From assembly GCA_965216425.1 (NCBI GenBank), contig CBDCFV010000005.1, positions 992,001-1,056,000 on the forward strand: 64,000 nt of DNA, in the 5' to 3' direction. Numbering within the stretch: the first letter of the stretch is position 1; each line of letters starts with the position of its first letter. The translations under genes were made by a program, and so were the position numbers. Below, in pieces: positions 1 to 7,842 of the stretch. Below the pieces are notes generated by a model, which saw nothing but the letters and a program-made list of their open reading frames with translations, had not been told where the DNA came from and ran no database searches. This stretch comes from CBDCFV01 sp965216425. Lineage in GTDB: Bacteria; Chloroflexota; Dehalococcoidia; Lucifugimonadales; UBA3495.

Positions 1-308
1 ATTTTGGCAGTCAACAAGGGGTTACGGTACGGCACGATCATTACGCTGGGAACCAGGCGGATATTCTCCGTTATGCCGGCCAGAAAGGTAAGCACGGTCA
101 ATTGCTCCAGGAATTCGCCCGAACCGGCGCTTGGGAACTCCCCTCCCACGGTATACGGGTATGGAGAATCGATCACCTTGGGGACCAGGATATGGTCACC
201 GACCACCATACAATGGTAGCCCAACCGGTCACCCCGGCGTGCGATTTCCGCCAAAGGGCCGGGGCGGGCAGTGGGCCCCTGGTTAGGCAAATAGAAGCCA
301 AATTTCAT
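1..308 (-). CDS. LLM-class flavin-dependent monooxygenase, N-terminal part (runs off left edge)
   Basis: The minus strand reads open from an ATG at 308 to the window edge, giving about 102 residues. The protein begins MKFGFYLPNQGP and continues with a GDHILVPK segment and TENIRLVPSV, as in the N-terminal strands of luciferase-like TIM-barrel oxygenases that use FMNH2 or F420. A strong AGGAGA ribosome site lies 8 nt before the ATG. The 3' part is outside the window, so the substrate cannot be inferred. It is divergent from the MaoC/SDR genes, with a MITE in the gap. Confidence 0.85.
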   Translation of the reverse strand, partial: MKFGFYLPNQGPTARPGPLAEIARRGDRLGYHCMVVGDHILVPKVIDSPYPYTVGGEFPSAGSGEFLEQLTVLTFLAGITENIRLVPSVMIVPYRNPLLTAK

Positions 309-386
309 AGGACACTTCTCCTGAACAAATTTGAGGGATCAGGTAGGAACCCTTTTATTATAGGCTCAGCGGAAACGCCCGCACCG

Positions 387-540
387 CAGGGCCTTTTCAT
401 TTTCCGGATTGGGTTAAACGGGTCTCGTCTTTCCCGCGAAAGCCGGAACCTACCTGACCGTGGCCTATGGCAATCTTTTCGTGGCAGGACCACATGGATT
501 CCCGCCTGCGCGGGAAAGACGAGAGAATGAAAAGGCCCTG
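387..540. mobile_element. 154-bp MITE-like inverted-repeat element, copy 1
   Basis: The ends are a perfect 15-bp inverted repeat (CAGGGCCTTTTCATT at 387-401 and its complement at 526-540). Flanking 10-mers are GCCCGCACCG (377-386) and GCCCGCATCG (541-550), a 9/10 match that looks like a target-site duplication. A second copy of the same length lies at 39893-40046, about 88% identical by eye. Inside is a palindrome TTCCCGCCTGCGCGGGAA at 499-516. It has no coding capacity, so it would need a transposase in trans. The 10-bp duplication would fit an IS4-like or similar transposase, which is an inference. Confidence 0.8.
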
Positions 541-558
541 GCCCGCATCGGCTAATTC

Positions 559-587
559 TTGACACTAAATCTGCCTAACTGTAGACT
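559..587 (+). promoter_or_regulatory. Sigma-70-type promoter for the MaoC gene
   Basis: TTGACA at 559-564 is followed, after a 17-nt spacer, by TAGACT at 582-587. Transcription would start near 594, about 25 nt before the GTG start at 619. The TTG inside this -35 box is therefore not a credible start codon. Confidence 0.5.
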
Positions 588-618
588 TTTGGCTGCTAAA
601 GCTTATGTGAGGTGGCCT

Positions 619-1077
619 GTGTCCCAGCCTGGTCAACTATTAACCGATGAAATGCGGCAGCAGGCAATTGGATGCGAAAGCCCCCGTGTCACCACCGAGG
701 TGGAGAAAGGGGCCATTATCAAGTTTGCCCAAGCCATCGGAGACGATAATCCCCTCTTTACCGACGAAGTAGCTGCCCGGAAGGGCCCTCACGGCGGGTT
801 GGTCGCCCCTCCCACGTTCCTCAGGTCCATCCTCGTTGGCCGCCCTGACCTGCCATTCGAGCTCTCGTTGGACCGGGTCCTTGACGGCGGAAGCGATTGG
901 CAGTACTTAGAACCCGTAAGATCCGGAGACCGTATCACCGCTATCGCCACCATTACCGAAATGACAGAAAGAGCCGGGCGATTGGGGACAATGGTCATCA
1001 GCACCGTGGTATACACCTACCGCAACCAGTTCAACCAGATGGTGGCTACCCAGACCTCCACCACCATCCGGTATTAA
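619..1077 (+). CDS. MaoC-like (FAS1-type N-terminal) dehydratase
   Basis: This is a 152-residue single hot-dog domain resembling the N-terminal MaoC_dehydrat_N type. It contains KFAQAIGDDNPLF near residues 35-47 and a GGLVAPPTF segment, both typical of the family. It probably forms one half of a two-chain enoyl-CoA hydratase with the next gene, which carries the canonical hydratase residues. The GTG at 619 is preferred over an upstream in-frame TTG because that TTG is the -35 box, and GTGAGGTGG lies just upstream of the GTG. It is followed after 10 nt by the partner gene. Confidence 0.82.
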   Translation: MSQPGQLLTDEMRQQAIGCESPRVTTEVEKGAIIKFAQAIGDDNPLFTDEVAARKGPHGGLVAPPTFLRSILVGRPDLPFELSLDRVLDGGSDWQYLEPVRSGDRITAIATITEMTERAGRLGTMVISTVVYTYRNQFNQMVATQTSTTIRY

Positions 1078-1087
1078 GGACAAGCCG

Positions 1088-1516
1088 ATGGCAGAGCAGA
1101 TTTACTGGGACGACGTGACCGAGGGCATGGAACTACCCATCATGGTGAAACATCCCACCACCCAACAGTTGGTGATGTACGCCGGCGCGTCGGGCGACTA
1201 CTATCAGATTCACTACGACAAGGACTTTGCCCAAGGCAACAAACTTGACGGGGTGATACTGCACGGGGCATTGAAAAACGCCTTCCTAGGCCAGTACATG
1301 ACCGATTGGATGGGCCCGTTGGGAACCCTGAAACGGTTGACTTGCCAGTACCGGGGCATGGATTTCCCAGGGCAACCCATCACCGCCAAGGGCAGCGTAA
1401 CGAAGCGTTACCACGACATGGGGCAGGACCTCGTGGAGTGCGAGATCTGGTTGGAGAACCCTGACGGCCAGAAGACCACTCCAGGGACGGCTACCGTGCA
1501 ATTGCCCAGACGGTAG
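1088..1516 (+). CDS. MaoC-family enoyl-CoA hydratase-like protein
   Basis: This 142-residue hot-dog protein carries the hydratase-2 motif as ASGDYYQIHYD, with catalytic-type Asp37 and His42, and a GVILHG stretch at 55-60. The family adds water to trans-2-enoyl-CoA substrates. Its position directly behind the catalytic-motif-poor MaoC protein, ahead of two SDRs related to 3-hydroxyacyl-CoA dehydrogenases, suggests a split hydratase plus dehydrogenase module in side-chain or fatty-acyl degradation. The usual Asn-Pro of the NPIH motif is Tyr-Gln here. The substrate is unknown. Confidence 0.87.
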   Translation: MAEQIYWDDVTEGMELPIMVKHPTTQQLVMYAGASGDYYQIHYDKDFAQGNKLDGVILHGALKNAFLGQYMTDWMGPLGTLKRLTCQYRGMDFPGQPITAKGSVTKRYHDMGQDLVECEIWLENPDGQKTTPGTATVQLPRR

Positions 1517-1630
1517 GCCACCTACTCAGATTCACTGCATAGATAACCGACCATCTTGGGCGCAGTCCGCGTCCAAGCCGTTTTTCATTGGGCTGCAAAG
1601 TATTCAGCGGAACAGCATAAGGAGCGTGTT

Positions 1631-2557
1631 ATGGTAGACACGTTAAGGGACAAGGTTGCTATAGTCACCGGGTCAGGCCGGGGCGTCGGCCGGGGCGTCG
1701 CCAAGCTGATGGCGGCTGAGGGCGCCAAGGTGGTGGTTGTGGACCCTGGAGTCAACGTCGACGGGTCAGGCTTCGACCAATCGATAGCGGAAACGGTGGT
1801 CGGGGAGATACGGGACGAAGGCGGCGTTGCCGTTGCCTGCGCCGAGTCGGTTGCCACCATGGAAGGCGGCGAGCGGATTGTTCAGACGGCCGTCGATAAT
1901 TACGGGCGGTTGGATATCGTGGTTACCTGCGCCGGCATCCTGCGGGACCGCATGATATTCAACATGACGGAGCAGGAATGGGACGACGTTATCGCCGTTC
2001 ACTTGAAGGGCACCTTTACCGTGGTGAAACATGCCTGCATCCTGTTCCGCCAGCAACGCTCCGGGCGAATTATCACCTTCAGTTCCCAGTCGGGCTTGGT
2101 GGGCAACTCAGGCCAAGCCAACTACGGGGCGGCCAAGTCGGGGATTGCCGGATTTACCAAGGTTGTAGCGAAAGATATGGGACGGTACGGCGCCACCGCC
2201 AACTCCATCGCCCCCAGGGCCCAAACGAGGATGATCGGCGCCATACCAGACAGCGCGCAGGAAATTCGCGCCAGGAGCGGCGTGGCCTCCCTCGACGATG
2301 CGGACAACCCGCAACACCTGGACCCCGACGGTATTGCCCCGTTCGTTTGTTACTTGGCCACCGATTACGCCTCCAACGTCAACGGCCAGACCTTCCTGGT
2401 ATACGGAGATACCATAGAGCTAATGTCCCAGCCCCGGCCCATGAGGGCCATCTACAACGAGAAGGGACATTGGGACATGGACGAGTTGTCCTCCCTGGCC
2501 CGGAACTACCTAACCAGGGACATCTACAACCCCGCCCCGCCCACGCCGCCGCGCTAG
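1631..2557 (+). CDS. Short-chain dehydrogenase/reductase, first tandem copy
   Basis: This 308-residue Rossmann SDR has the cofactor motif TGSGRGVG at 13-20, a TCAG motif near 99-102, a catalytic Ser around 152 and YGAAK at 165-169. The sequence resembles the dehydrogenase part of peroxisomal multifunctional enzyme type 2, so a 3-hydroxyacyl-CoA oxidation is a reasonable guess. The ATG at 1631 has an AAGGAG site 8 nt upstream; the longer upstream frame is not needed. It is closely related to the SDR at 2989. It differs where that copy has SISPGANTRM (here SIAPRAQTRM), so substrate loops may have diverged. Confidence 0.93.
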   Translation: MVDTLRDKVAIVTGSGRGVGRGVAKLMAAEGAKVVVVDPGVNVDGSGFDQSIAETVVGEIRDEGGVAVACAESVATMEGGERIVQTAVDNYGRLDIVVTCAGILRDRMIFNMTEQEWDDVIAVHLKGTFTVVKHACILFRQQRSGRIITFSSQSGLVGNSGQANYGAAKSGIAGFTKVVAKDMGRYGATANSIAPRAQTRMIGAIPDSAQEIRARSGVASLDDADNPQHLDPDGIAPFVCYLATDYASNVNGQTFLVYGDTIELMSQPRPMRAIYNEKGHWDMDELSSLARNYLTRDIYNPAPPTPPR

Positions 2558-2571
2558 AGGAGGCGCTACAA

Positions 2572-2889
2572 TTGGGAACGTTCCATTGGCCGTTAACGGT
2601 GTTGAGCACAGATGAAACCAGGGATGAGACCATCGAGGCGCCGGTTGACACCGGTGCTTCGTACACGCTGCTGCCGGGCTCGATGCTGCGCAGGTTGGGC
2701 GTCGTTCCCCAACGCCGCTTGGAGTTCGAGTCGGCCAACGGGGAGATTATCGAGCATGACATCGGGGAAGTGCGGGTCCGGGTTGACGGGGTCGAGGCGA
2801 CGACGACAGCGATATTCGGAGGTGACGCCACCGAGGGCCTGATGGGTGCTCACACATTGGAAAGCGTAACCATGGTAGTAGACCCGTAA
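2572..2889 (+). CDS. Retropepsin-like (clan AA) aspartic protease
   Basis: A 105-residue protein starts at a TTG 14 nt after the SDR stop, with AGAGGAGG as ribosome site. The start MGTF and the active-site motif VDTGASYTLLP (Asp26-Thr-Gly), followed by RRLGV and a GLMGAHTLES segment, match the small single-domain clan AA proteases found in many bacteria. These act as dimers. The target is unknown. Its location inside a catabolic operon between two near-identical SDR genes is odd. Long overlapping frames in this stretch are shadows. Confidence 0.82.
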   Translation: MGTFHWPLTVLSTDETRDETIEAPVDTGASYTLLPGSMLRRLGVVPQRRLEFESANGEIIEHDIGEVRVRVDGVEATTTAIFGGDATEGLMGAHTLESVTMVVDP

Positions 2890-2988
2890 ATAGACGATTG
2901 GCACCGACGCGGGCCCTGCTGATGTAGACGGGGGCACATCGCGGTACGGCCAAGGTCCATTCAACCCAATCACATAAGAGGCGAAACA

Positions 2989-3915
2989 ATGCCCAATCTT
3001 CTGCAAGACAAGGTAGCAATCGTAACCGGCTCCGGCCGGGGTATCGGGAGGGGCGTCGCCATGCTGATGGCCCAGGAAGGGGCCAAGGTAGTGGTGGTGG
3101 ACCCTGGGGTCAACGTCGACGGCACCGGCGCTGATCACTCCCTGGCGGAGGGCGTGGTGTCGGAGATCCGCCAAGCCGGCGGGACCGCGGTGGCGTGCAT
3201 GGAGTCCGTGGTCACCATGGAGGGCGGCGAACAAATCGTACAGACCGCCGTGGAGAACTTCGGCAAGCTGGATATAGTGGTCACCTGCGCCGGGATTCTA
3301 AGGGACCGGATGGTCTTCAACATGACCGAGCAGGAATGGGACGACGTTATCGCCGTTCACTTGAAGGGAACGTTCACCGTGGTGAAACACGCCTGCATCC
3401 TGTTCCGCCAACAACGCTCAGGCAATATAATCACGTTCACTTCGGTGTCGGGACTGTATGGCAACTCCGGGCAGGCCAACTACGGTGCAGCCAAGGACGG
3501 CATCGCGGGTCTTACCCGTGTTCTCGCCCGTGACATGGGCCGCTACGGCGTAACGGCCAACTCCATCTCTCCCGGAGCCAACACCAGGATGATCGGCACA
3601 GTCCCCGACGAGGCCCGGGCTCTCCGCACCGCACGGGGCATCGGCGGCTCCGCCGGACCGGCCCCACAACTTCGAGGCGAGGGAGACGACATCGCCCCCT
3701 TCGTTACGTGGCTGGCGTCGGATGAGGCATCTCACGTAAACGGACACATTTTCCACGTTAACGAGGGCTTGGTCAGCTTGATGAACAATCCGGACCCGGT
3801 AAGGACCATTCATAAAGATGGCCGCTGGACGGTGGAGGAACTGGCCAAGGTATTCCCGGCGACCATCGGCGTGGAGTTGTTCAATCCCGCGCCGGTGCAA
3901 CCACCTCGGGCATAA
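2989..3915 (+). CDS. Short-chain dehydrogenase/reductase, second tandem copy
   Basis: This 308-residue SDR has TGSGRGIG at 13-20, TCAGIL near 99-104 and YGAAK at 165-169. It is the same length as the SDR ending at 2557 and nearly identical to it over residues 95-170. It probably arose by tandem duplication. The likely reaction is NAD(P)-dependent oxidation of a 3-hydroxyacyl-CoA-like substrate, inferred from family resemblance and the MaoC neighbours. The ATG at 2989 has a GAGGCGA site upstream. Confidence 0.93.
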   Translation: MPNLLQDKVAIVTGSGRGIGRGVAMLMAQEGAKVVVVDPGVNVDGTGADHSLAEGVVSEIRQAGGTAVACMESVVTMEGGEQIVQTAVENFGKLDIVVTCAGILRDRMVFNMTEQEWDDVIAVHLKGTFTVVKHACILFRQQRSGNIITFTSVSGLYGNSGQANYGAAKDGIAGLTRVLARDMGRYGVTANSISPGANTRMIGTVPDEARALRTARGIGGSAGPAPQLRGEGDDIAPFVTWLASDEASHVNGHIFHVNEGLVSLMNNPDPVRTIHKDGRWTVEELAKVFPATIGVELFNPAPVQPPRA

Positions 3916-3942
3916 GACTGGCTCGGGAGGCTTGAGGATGAT

Positions 3943-4260
3943 ATGACAACGGAAACGCCAGATTCCCCGCAGCCACCACTGATGGACGTTGCTGAGGTGT
4001 ACCGCACCCTGGGGCGACTGGAAGAGGGGCAGAGCCAACTTAAAGACCAACTTGTGCGGCACGAAGAGCGCAATGAACGGCAGTTTGAGCGTATAGATGA
4101 GCGGTTTAACCGTATGGATGAGCGGTTTGCGGGTATAGATGGTCGGTTTGCGCGTCTCGAAGGCCGCATTGACCGGCTGATGCTTCCGCTCTTGGCAATC
4201 GGCGCAACTATAATTGTCGGGTTTGGGGGAGTTATCCTACAGAATACGTTGAGCGGTTGA
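3943..4260 (+). CDS. Small coiled-coil protein with C-terminal membrane anchor
   Basis: This 105-residue protein has an acidic N-terminus and a heptad-rich middle with repeated ERFxRMDER-type units (about residues 45-75). One hydrophobic helix near the C-terminus (LLAIGATIIVGFGGVIL) follows. No enzymatic motif is visible. A similar protein with the same opening (MTT...) and layout is encoded on the other strand at 10971-11249, again beside an LLM monooxygenase. A scaffold or membrane-tether role is possible but unproven. Confidence 0.75.
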   Translation: MTTETPDSPQPPLMDVAEVYRTLGRLEEGQSQLKDQLVRHEERNERQFERIDERFNRMDERFAGIDGRFARLEGRIDRLMLPLLAIGATIIVGFGGVILQNTLSG

Positions 4261-4323
4261 TAACCCTCCCGCTTAGAAGCGGCACAGGGCATCCCATTTC
4301 GCACTTAAAAATCGAGGTGTCTC

Positions 4324-5475
4324 TTGATTACGAGCTTCTCAGCTTCATACGCCGGCCACGTTGTGGACGACAACCTTGGGTTCCAGGGCACGGCGGCCAA
4401 CGACCGGTTATACCCCAACGAACGGCTTGCGCAGGCAGCCGATTGGGCGTTGGACATTGCGCAACTCCTGGACGCGCAGGGTTACGACGAGTTCTGGATG
4501 GCCGAGCACCACTTCCAGCCGGAGGGGTACGAATGTATCCCCAACCTATTGATGCTCAACCTCTACTTGGCCACACAGACCAAGCGTCTCAAGTTCGGTT
4601 GCGGCTTCAACATCGCGCCCATGTGGCACCCACTGCGTCTGGCGGAAGACTTCGCTATGGCCGACATTCTGACCAACGGCAGGGTTGTCTTCGGGGTAGG
4701 ACGCGGCTACCATAGCCGCGAGGTTGAGACCTTTGGATCGCCCATGCTTGACGGGGACGCCAACCGGGAGTTGTTCGAAGAGCAGGTGGAGGTCATTCTC
4801 AAGTCTTTCCGGGAAGAGTCGTTCAGCCACGAGGGCAAATATTATCAAATTCCAGCCAAGGTGCCTTACCGCGGCTACCAGCTTGAGAAATTGAGCTTGG
4901 TGCCCCGGCCCATCCACCAGCCGGTGGAAGTCTGGCAACCTCTTGTAAGCGGCAACCCGCGCGGGATCGACTTCATGGCCAGGATGGGGATCAGACCGCT
5001 GATTTCCAACAACCCGGAGAAGACTCTGGCGGAGCGGTTGAAGCTCTATCAGGAGGCTCTCCACAACCACGGTCAGGAGGCCGAGTTGGGGGAGAACGTG
5101 GCCTTGGGCTACCGTTTCTTCATCGCCGAGACTCAAGAGAAGGCGATGGAGTTGGCGCGTCCTTACTTTGAGGAAGCGATGAAGTTCGCTGCGCCATTGG
5201 GACTTATGGCGCTGTCCCAAGATCAGATTAACGCGGTAGCTAACCCAAGCGGGTTCCGAGGGGTGTCATTGCCTACCCTGGAAGACGCGGTGGAAGGAAA
5301 AACCTGGCTTTGCGGCCCAGCGGAGTCAATCGTAGAGCACCTGCAAAAGGTACAGGAGCAATACCCAGGGGTGGACCGCGTCAACCTGGGAGCCGTTATG
5401 GGGATGCCATTGGAGGTCTTCAAGAACCAGCTAACCCAATTCGCCGAAGAGGTAATGCCGGCCTTCACCAAGTAG
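4324..5475 (+). CDS. LLM-class flavin-dependent monooxygenase
   Basis: This 383-residue luciferase-like TIM-barrel protein contains DEFWMAEHHF, a LRLAEDFAMADILTNGR stretch and a GVGRGY segment, which are diagnostic of the bacterial luciferase family (reduced flavin plus O2). A TTG start at 4324 is used because CGAGGTG lies 7 nt upstream and the protein starts MITSFSASYAGH. It is followed by a ferredoxin-thioredoxin-reductase-like gene 51 nt downstream, which could hint at redox coupling. The substrate is not predictable from sequence. Confidence 0.92.
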   Translation: MITSFSASYAGHVVDDNLGFQGTAANDRLYPNERLAQAADWALDIAQLLDAQGYDEFWMAEHHFQPEGYECIPNLLMLNLYLATQTKRLKFGCGFNIAPMWHPLRLAEDFAMADILTNGRVVFGVGRGYHSREVETFGSPMLDGDANRELFEEQVEVILKSFREESFSHEGKYYQIPAKVPYRGYQLEKLSLVPRPIHQPVEVWQPLVSGNPRGIDFMARMGIRPLISNNPEKTLAERLKLYQEALHNHGQEAELGENVALGYRFFIAETQEKAMELARPYFEEAMKFAAPLGLMALSQDQINAVANPSGFRGVSLPTLEDAVEGKTWLCGPAESIVEHLQKVQEQYPGVDRVNLGAVMGMPLEVFKNQLTQFAEEVMPAFTK

Positions 5476-5526
5476 CCGCCGCGCAGGCGTTTTCGCCCAC
5501 AACCAATAAATCGCAAGGAGATACAC

Positions 5527-5952
5527 ATGCCCGACCAACCCAGCGACAAAGCGGTAGCACGGATGCGCAACTTCGTGGACAAGTATTGTGAGAAATCAGG
5601 GACCAACATCCACCCGGTGGATGGAATCGCCGAGGAAGTAATTCTTGGTTTGGCGCGGAACGTAGACGAAATCGGCAGGCCTCTATGTCCTTGCCGCTTC
5701 TATCCCGACAAGGTTGAAGAGGTCAAGTACCGGACATGGCTTTGCGCCTGCGATGACATGCAGATTTACAAGTATTGCCACTGCCTGTTGTTCGTCAACA
5801 AGGAAGGAATGCCCATTACCGAGTACCTGCCTGAAGACCACGAGGGGCTCCAGATTTACGGGGTGACCAAGGACGATCACCCGGACAAAGGACGCTCCAT
5901 GCGCAACAAAGCGGAGGAGCGAGAAGTGGAGCGGCAGGAACGCCCGTCCTAA
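5527..5952 (+). CDS. ftrB: Ferredoxin-thioredoxin reductase catalytic (beta) chain-like protein
   Basis: This 141-residue protein has the full six-cysteine signature of the FTR catalytic chain: CPCRFY (Cys54, Cys56), CAC (Cys73, Cys75) and CHC (Cys84, Cys86). In the family four of these bind a 4Fe-4S cluster and two form the redox disulfide that reduces thioredoxin. No variable FTR subunit is seen nearby, so its electron donor may be a different ferredoxin-type partner. An AAGGAG site lies just before the ATG. A charged tail follows the conserved domain. Confidence 0.9.
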   Translation: MPDQPSDKAVARMRNFVDKYCEKSGTNIHPVDGIAEEVILGLARNVDEIGRPLCPCRFYPDKVEEVKYRTWLCACDDMQIYKYCHCLLFVNKEGMPITEYLPEDHEGLQIYGVTKDDHPDKGRSMRNKAEEREVERQERPS

Positions 5953-6001
5953 CGCAAGAGCAGCCGGCACACGCGCCGAAGTTAATCAGACACCCCTGGA
6001 T

Positions 6002-6031
6002 ATGCGCTGGCCTAATACATGGTCAGCGCAT
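6002..6031. repeat. Inverted repeat / hairpin in intergenic gap
   Basis: ATGCGCTGGCC (6002-6012) and GGTCAGCGCAT (6021-6031) form an 11-bp stem with one G-T wobble and an 8-nt loop. No T-run follows, so it is not a clear intrinsic terminator. It lies between the FTR-like gene and the aldolase gene and could mark the end of the upstream transcript. Confidence 0.45.
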
Positions 6032-6090
6032 TGGCGTTTAAGGCATGTAGTCAGGGGAGCGCGTCTACGAATTCTCACGCCCCTAACCCG

Positions 6091-6099
6091 TGCTACAAT
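6091..6099 (+). promoter_or_regulatory. Extended -10 promoter element before the aldolase gene
   Basis: TGCTACAAT is an extended -10 box with no convincing -35. It would start transcription near 6106, about 60 nt before the ATG at 6167. Confidence 0.35.
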
Positions 6100-6166
6100 C
6101 ACTGCGTTTCGTCGCTAATCTAAAAACTTGGTGCTGCCGAAACGCCACGCCATTCGAAGAGGTCTT

Positions 6167-6949
6167 ATGAGAGAGAACACGCTAAAGCAGAGGTTGCAAG
6201 ACGGACAAGCGGTGTTCGGGGTGATGATTACTTTCCCTTCGGCCACTATGGTCGAGATGTTGGGCCACTTGGGCTTTGACTGGGTGTTGATCGACAACGA
6301 ACATGGCTCGATCACGGTGGACAACTCGGAGGACCTGGTCCGCGCAGCGGAAATCACCGGTATGGCGCCCATTGTGCGTCCGGTGGGCAACAAGCCTGAA
6401 ATTATCGCGCCTTTCCTGGACAGGGGCGCTTGGGGAGTGCAAATTCCCCACGTCAACACCGCCAAAGAAGCCCGGGCTGCCGTCGACGCCGTGAAGTACC
6501 CTCCGGTGGGGAACAGGGGCCTGTTCAGCGGGAGCCGTCCGGGGGGATACGGATTCGCTGGAGCAACGGCCGATTACGTAGACGAAGCCAACCGGAATAC
6601 GCTGGTCTGCCTGATGCTGGAGGAAGTCGAGGCCATCGAGAACCTTGAGGAGATGGTCACCGTAGATGGAGTTGATGTGTTCTTTATCGGGTCGGGTGAC
6701 TTGTCCGCATCCATGGGGTATCCGGGGCAGCAGACCCATCCCGAAGTACAGGCCATGATGGAGAAGGGCATCACCATTATCCGGGAGGCGGGCAAGATTG
6801 CTGGTTGCAGTTGCCCAGATTCCTACGTGCCCAAGTTCCTGGGGATGGGCGTTCAATACTTCCACGGCAGCGTCAGCCGGTTGTTGCAGTCCTCCAGCGA
6901 CAGCTATCTGGAAGAGATGCGCAAGGCGGCGAGCGGGGCAGGATTCTAA
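6167..6949 (+). CDS. HpcH/HpaI family aldolase
   Basis: This 260-residue TIM barrel is of the class II pyruvate-aldolase type. It has FDWVLIDNEHG with Glu45-His46, the conserved Arg near position 71 (IVRPVGN) and FIGSGDLSASMG in the C-terminal half. All match 2,4-dihydroxyhept-2-ene-dioate aldolases and relatives that cleave 4-hydroxy-2-oxo acids in aromatic breakdown. The start at 6167 has GAAGAGGT upstream; the longer frame from 6128 adds nothing conserved. The neighbours are oxygenase and hydrolase genes. Confidence 0.9.
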   Translation: MRENTLKQRLQDGQAVFGVMITFPSATMVEMLGHLGFDWVLIDNEHGSITVDNSEDLVRAAEITGMAPIVRPVGNKPEIIAPFLDRGAWGVQIPHVNTAKEARAAVDAVKYPPVGNRGLFSGSRPGGYGFAGATADYVDEANRNTLVCLMLEEVEAIENLEEMVTVDGVDVFFIGSGDLSASMGYPGQQTHPEVQAMMEKGITIIREAGKIAGCSCPDSYVPKFLGMGVQYFHGSVSRLLQSSSDSYLEEMRKAASGAGF

Positions 6950-7032
6950 TCGGCCGCGGACCAGGTTTGGGTAACCGTCGTCACAAGCCTATGCCTTTTA
7001 GCTGCCACGGGTCAGATTAGCAAGGAGCCAAC

Positions 7033-7803
7033 ATGGAGCTGAGGGTCCTGGGCGCCCACAACATGGAAAGCAAAGATACCAGCTTCGCGTCTTACTTGGT
7101 CGATGGAGTTTTAGTCCTCGATGCCGGGGGCTTGACCCGGGCGTTGACTTTCGAGGAACAAAAAGGCATCCGGGCCGTTCTCCTCTCACACCGGCATTTC
7201 GATCACGTCAGAGACCTTCTTCCTTTGGGGATTGGGCTGCGCACTTCGGAGCACCCGGTTGACATTTACGCCATCGAGGACACGGTAGAGTTCGTCTCCG
7301 ATAAGCTGCTGGACGGCAGCCTGTACCCCAACTTCCTCCGCTGGCCCACGCCGGAAAACCCTATATTCAGGCTGCATACCCTGGAGTTTTTCCACGAGTA
7401 CGAGATATTAGGCTACAAAGTGAAGCCGGTGCCGGTGCCCCACACTGTCCCGGCGGCCGGGTTCCAAATTTCTTCCGGTGACAGCAGCCTTTTCTATACC
7501 GGGGACACCGGGGACGGGCTGAGCGAGGTCTGGCCTCACGTTTCGCCCTCGACCATCCTGGTAGAAGTCACCTTAGGCAACAAGGCTGAGGAAGCGGGGG
7601 CGGTGATCGGCCATCTGACTCCGCGGTTGCTCGAGAAGTCCCTTGCCGATTTCGTTAGTCAAAAAGGCTATGCCCCAAAGATCATTGTCGCTCACATCAA
7701 CCCACCCTGGGAGGACGCCATCCGGAGGGAACTGGCCGACGTGCAGGAACGTTTGGGGTTGGACATTCTGGTTTCGTCCGAGGGTATCACCGTTACAGTG
7801 TGA
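7033..7803 (+). CDS. MBL-fold metallo-hydrolase
   Basis: This 256-residue metallo-beta-lactamase-fold protein has HRHFDH at 53-58 (HxHxDH), GDTGDG after a strand, and HLTP and HINP near the C-terminus as further metal or substrate contacts. It resembles class II cyclic-nucleotide-phosphodiesterase-like or tRNase Z-like members, but a specific substrate cannot be assigned. An AAGGAG site precedes the ATG. It is the last gene before the IS607 element. Confidence 0.87.
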   Translation: MELRVLGAHNMESKDTSFASYLVDGVLVLDAGGLTRALTFEEQKGIRAVLLSHRHFDHVRDLLPLGIGLRTSEHPVDIYAIEDTVEFVSDKLLDGSLYPNFLRWPTPENPIFRLHTLEFFHEYEILGYKVKPVPVPHTVPAAGFQISSGDSSLFYTGDTGDGLSEVWPHVSPSTILVEVTLGNKAEEAGAVIGHLTPRLLEKSLADFVSQKGYAPKIIVAHINPPWEDAIRRELADVQERLGLDILVSSEGITVTV

Positions 7804-7842
7804 GGGGACGGCTAATCCAAAGCGTGAACCGATACATTTTCG

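Noticed and set aside
559..618. An earlier TTG start for the first MaoC gene.
   Set aside because: The TTG is the first half of TTGACA, the -35 box of a 17-nt-spaced promoter; the GTG at 619 is the better start.
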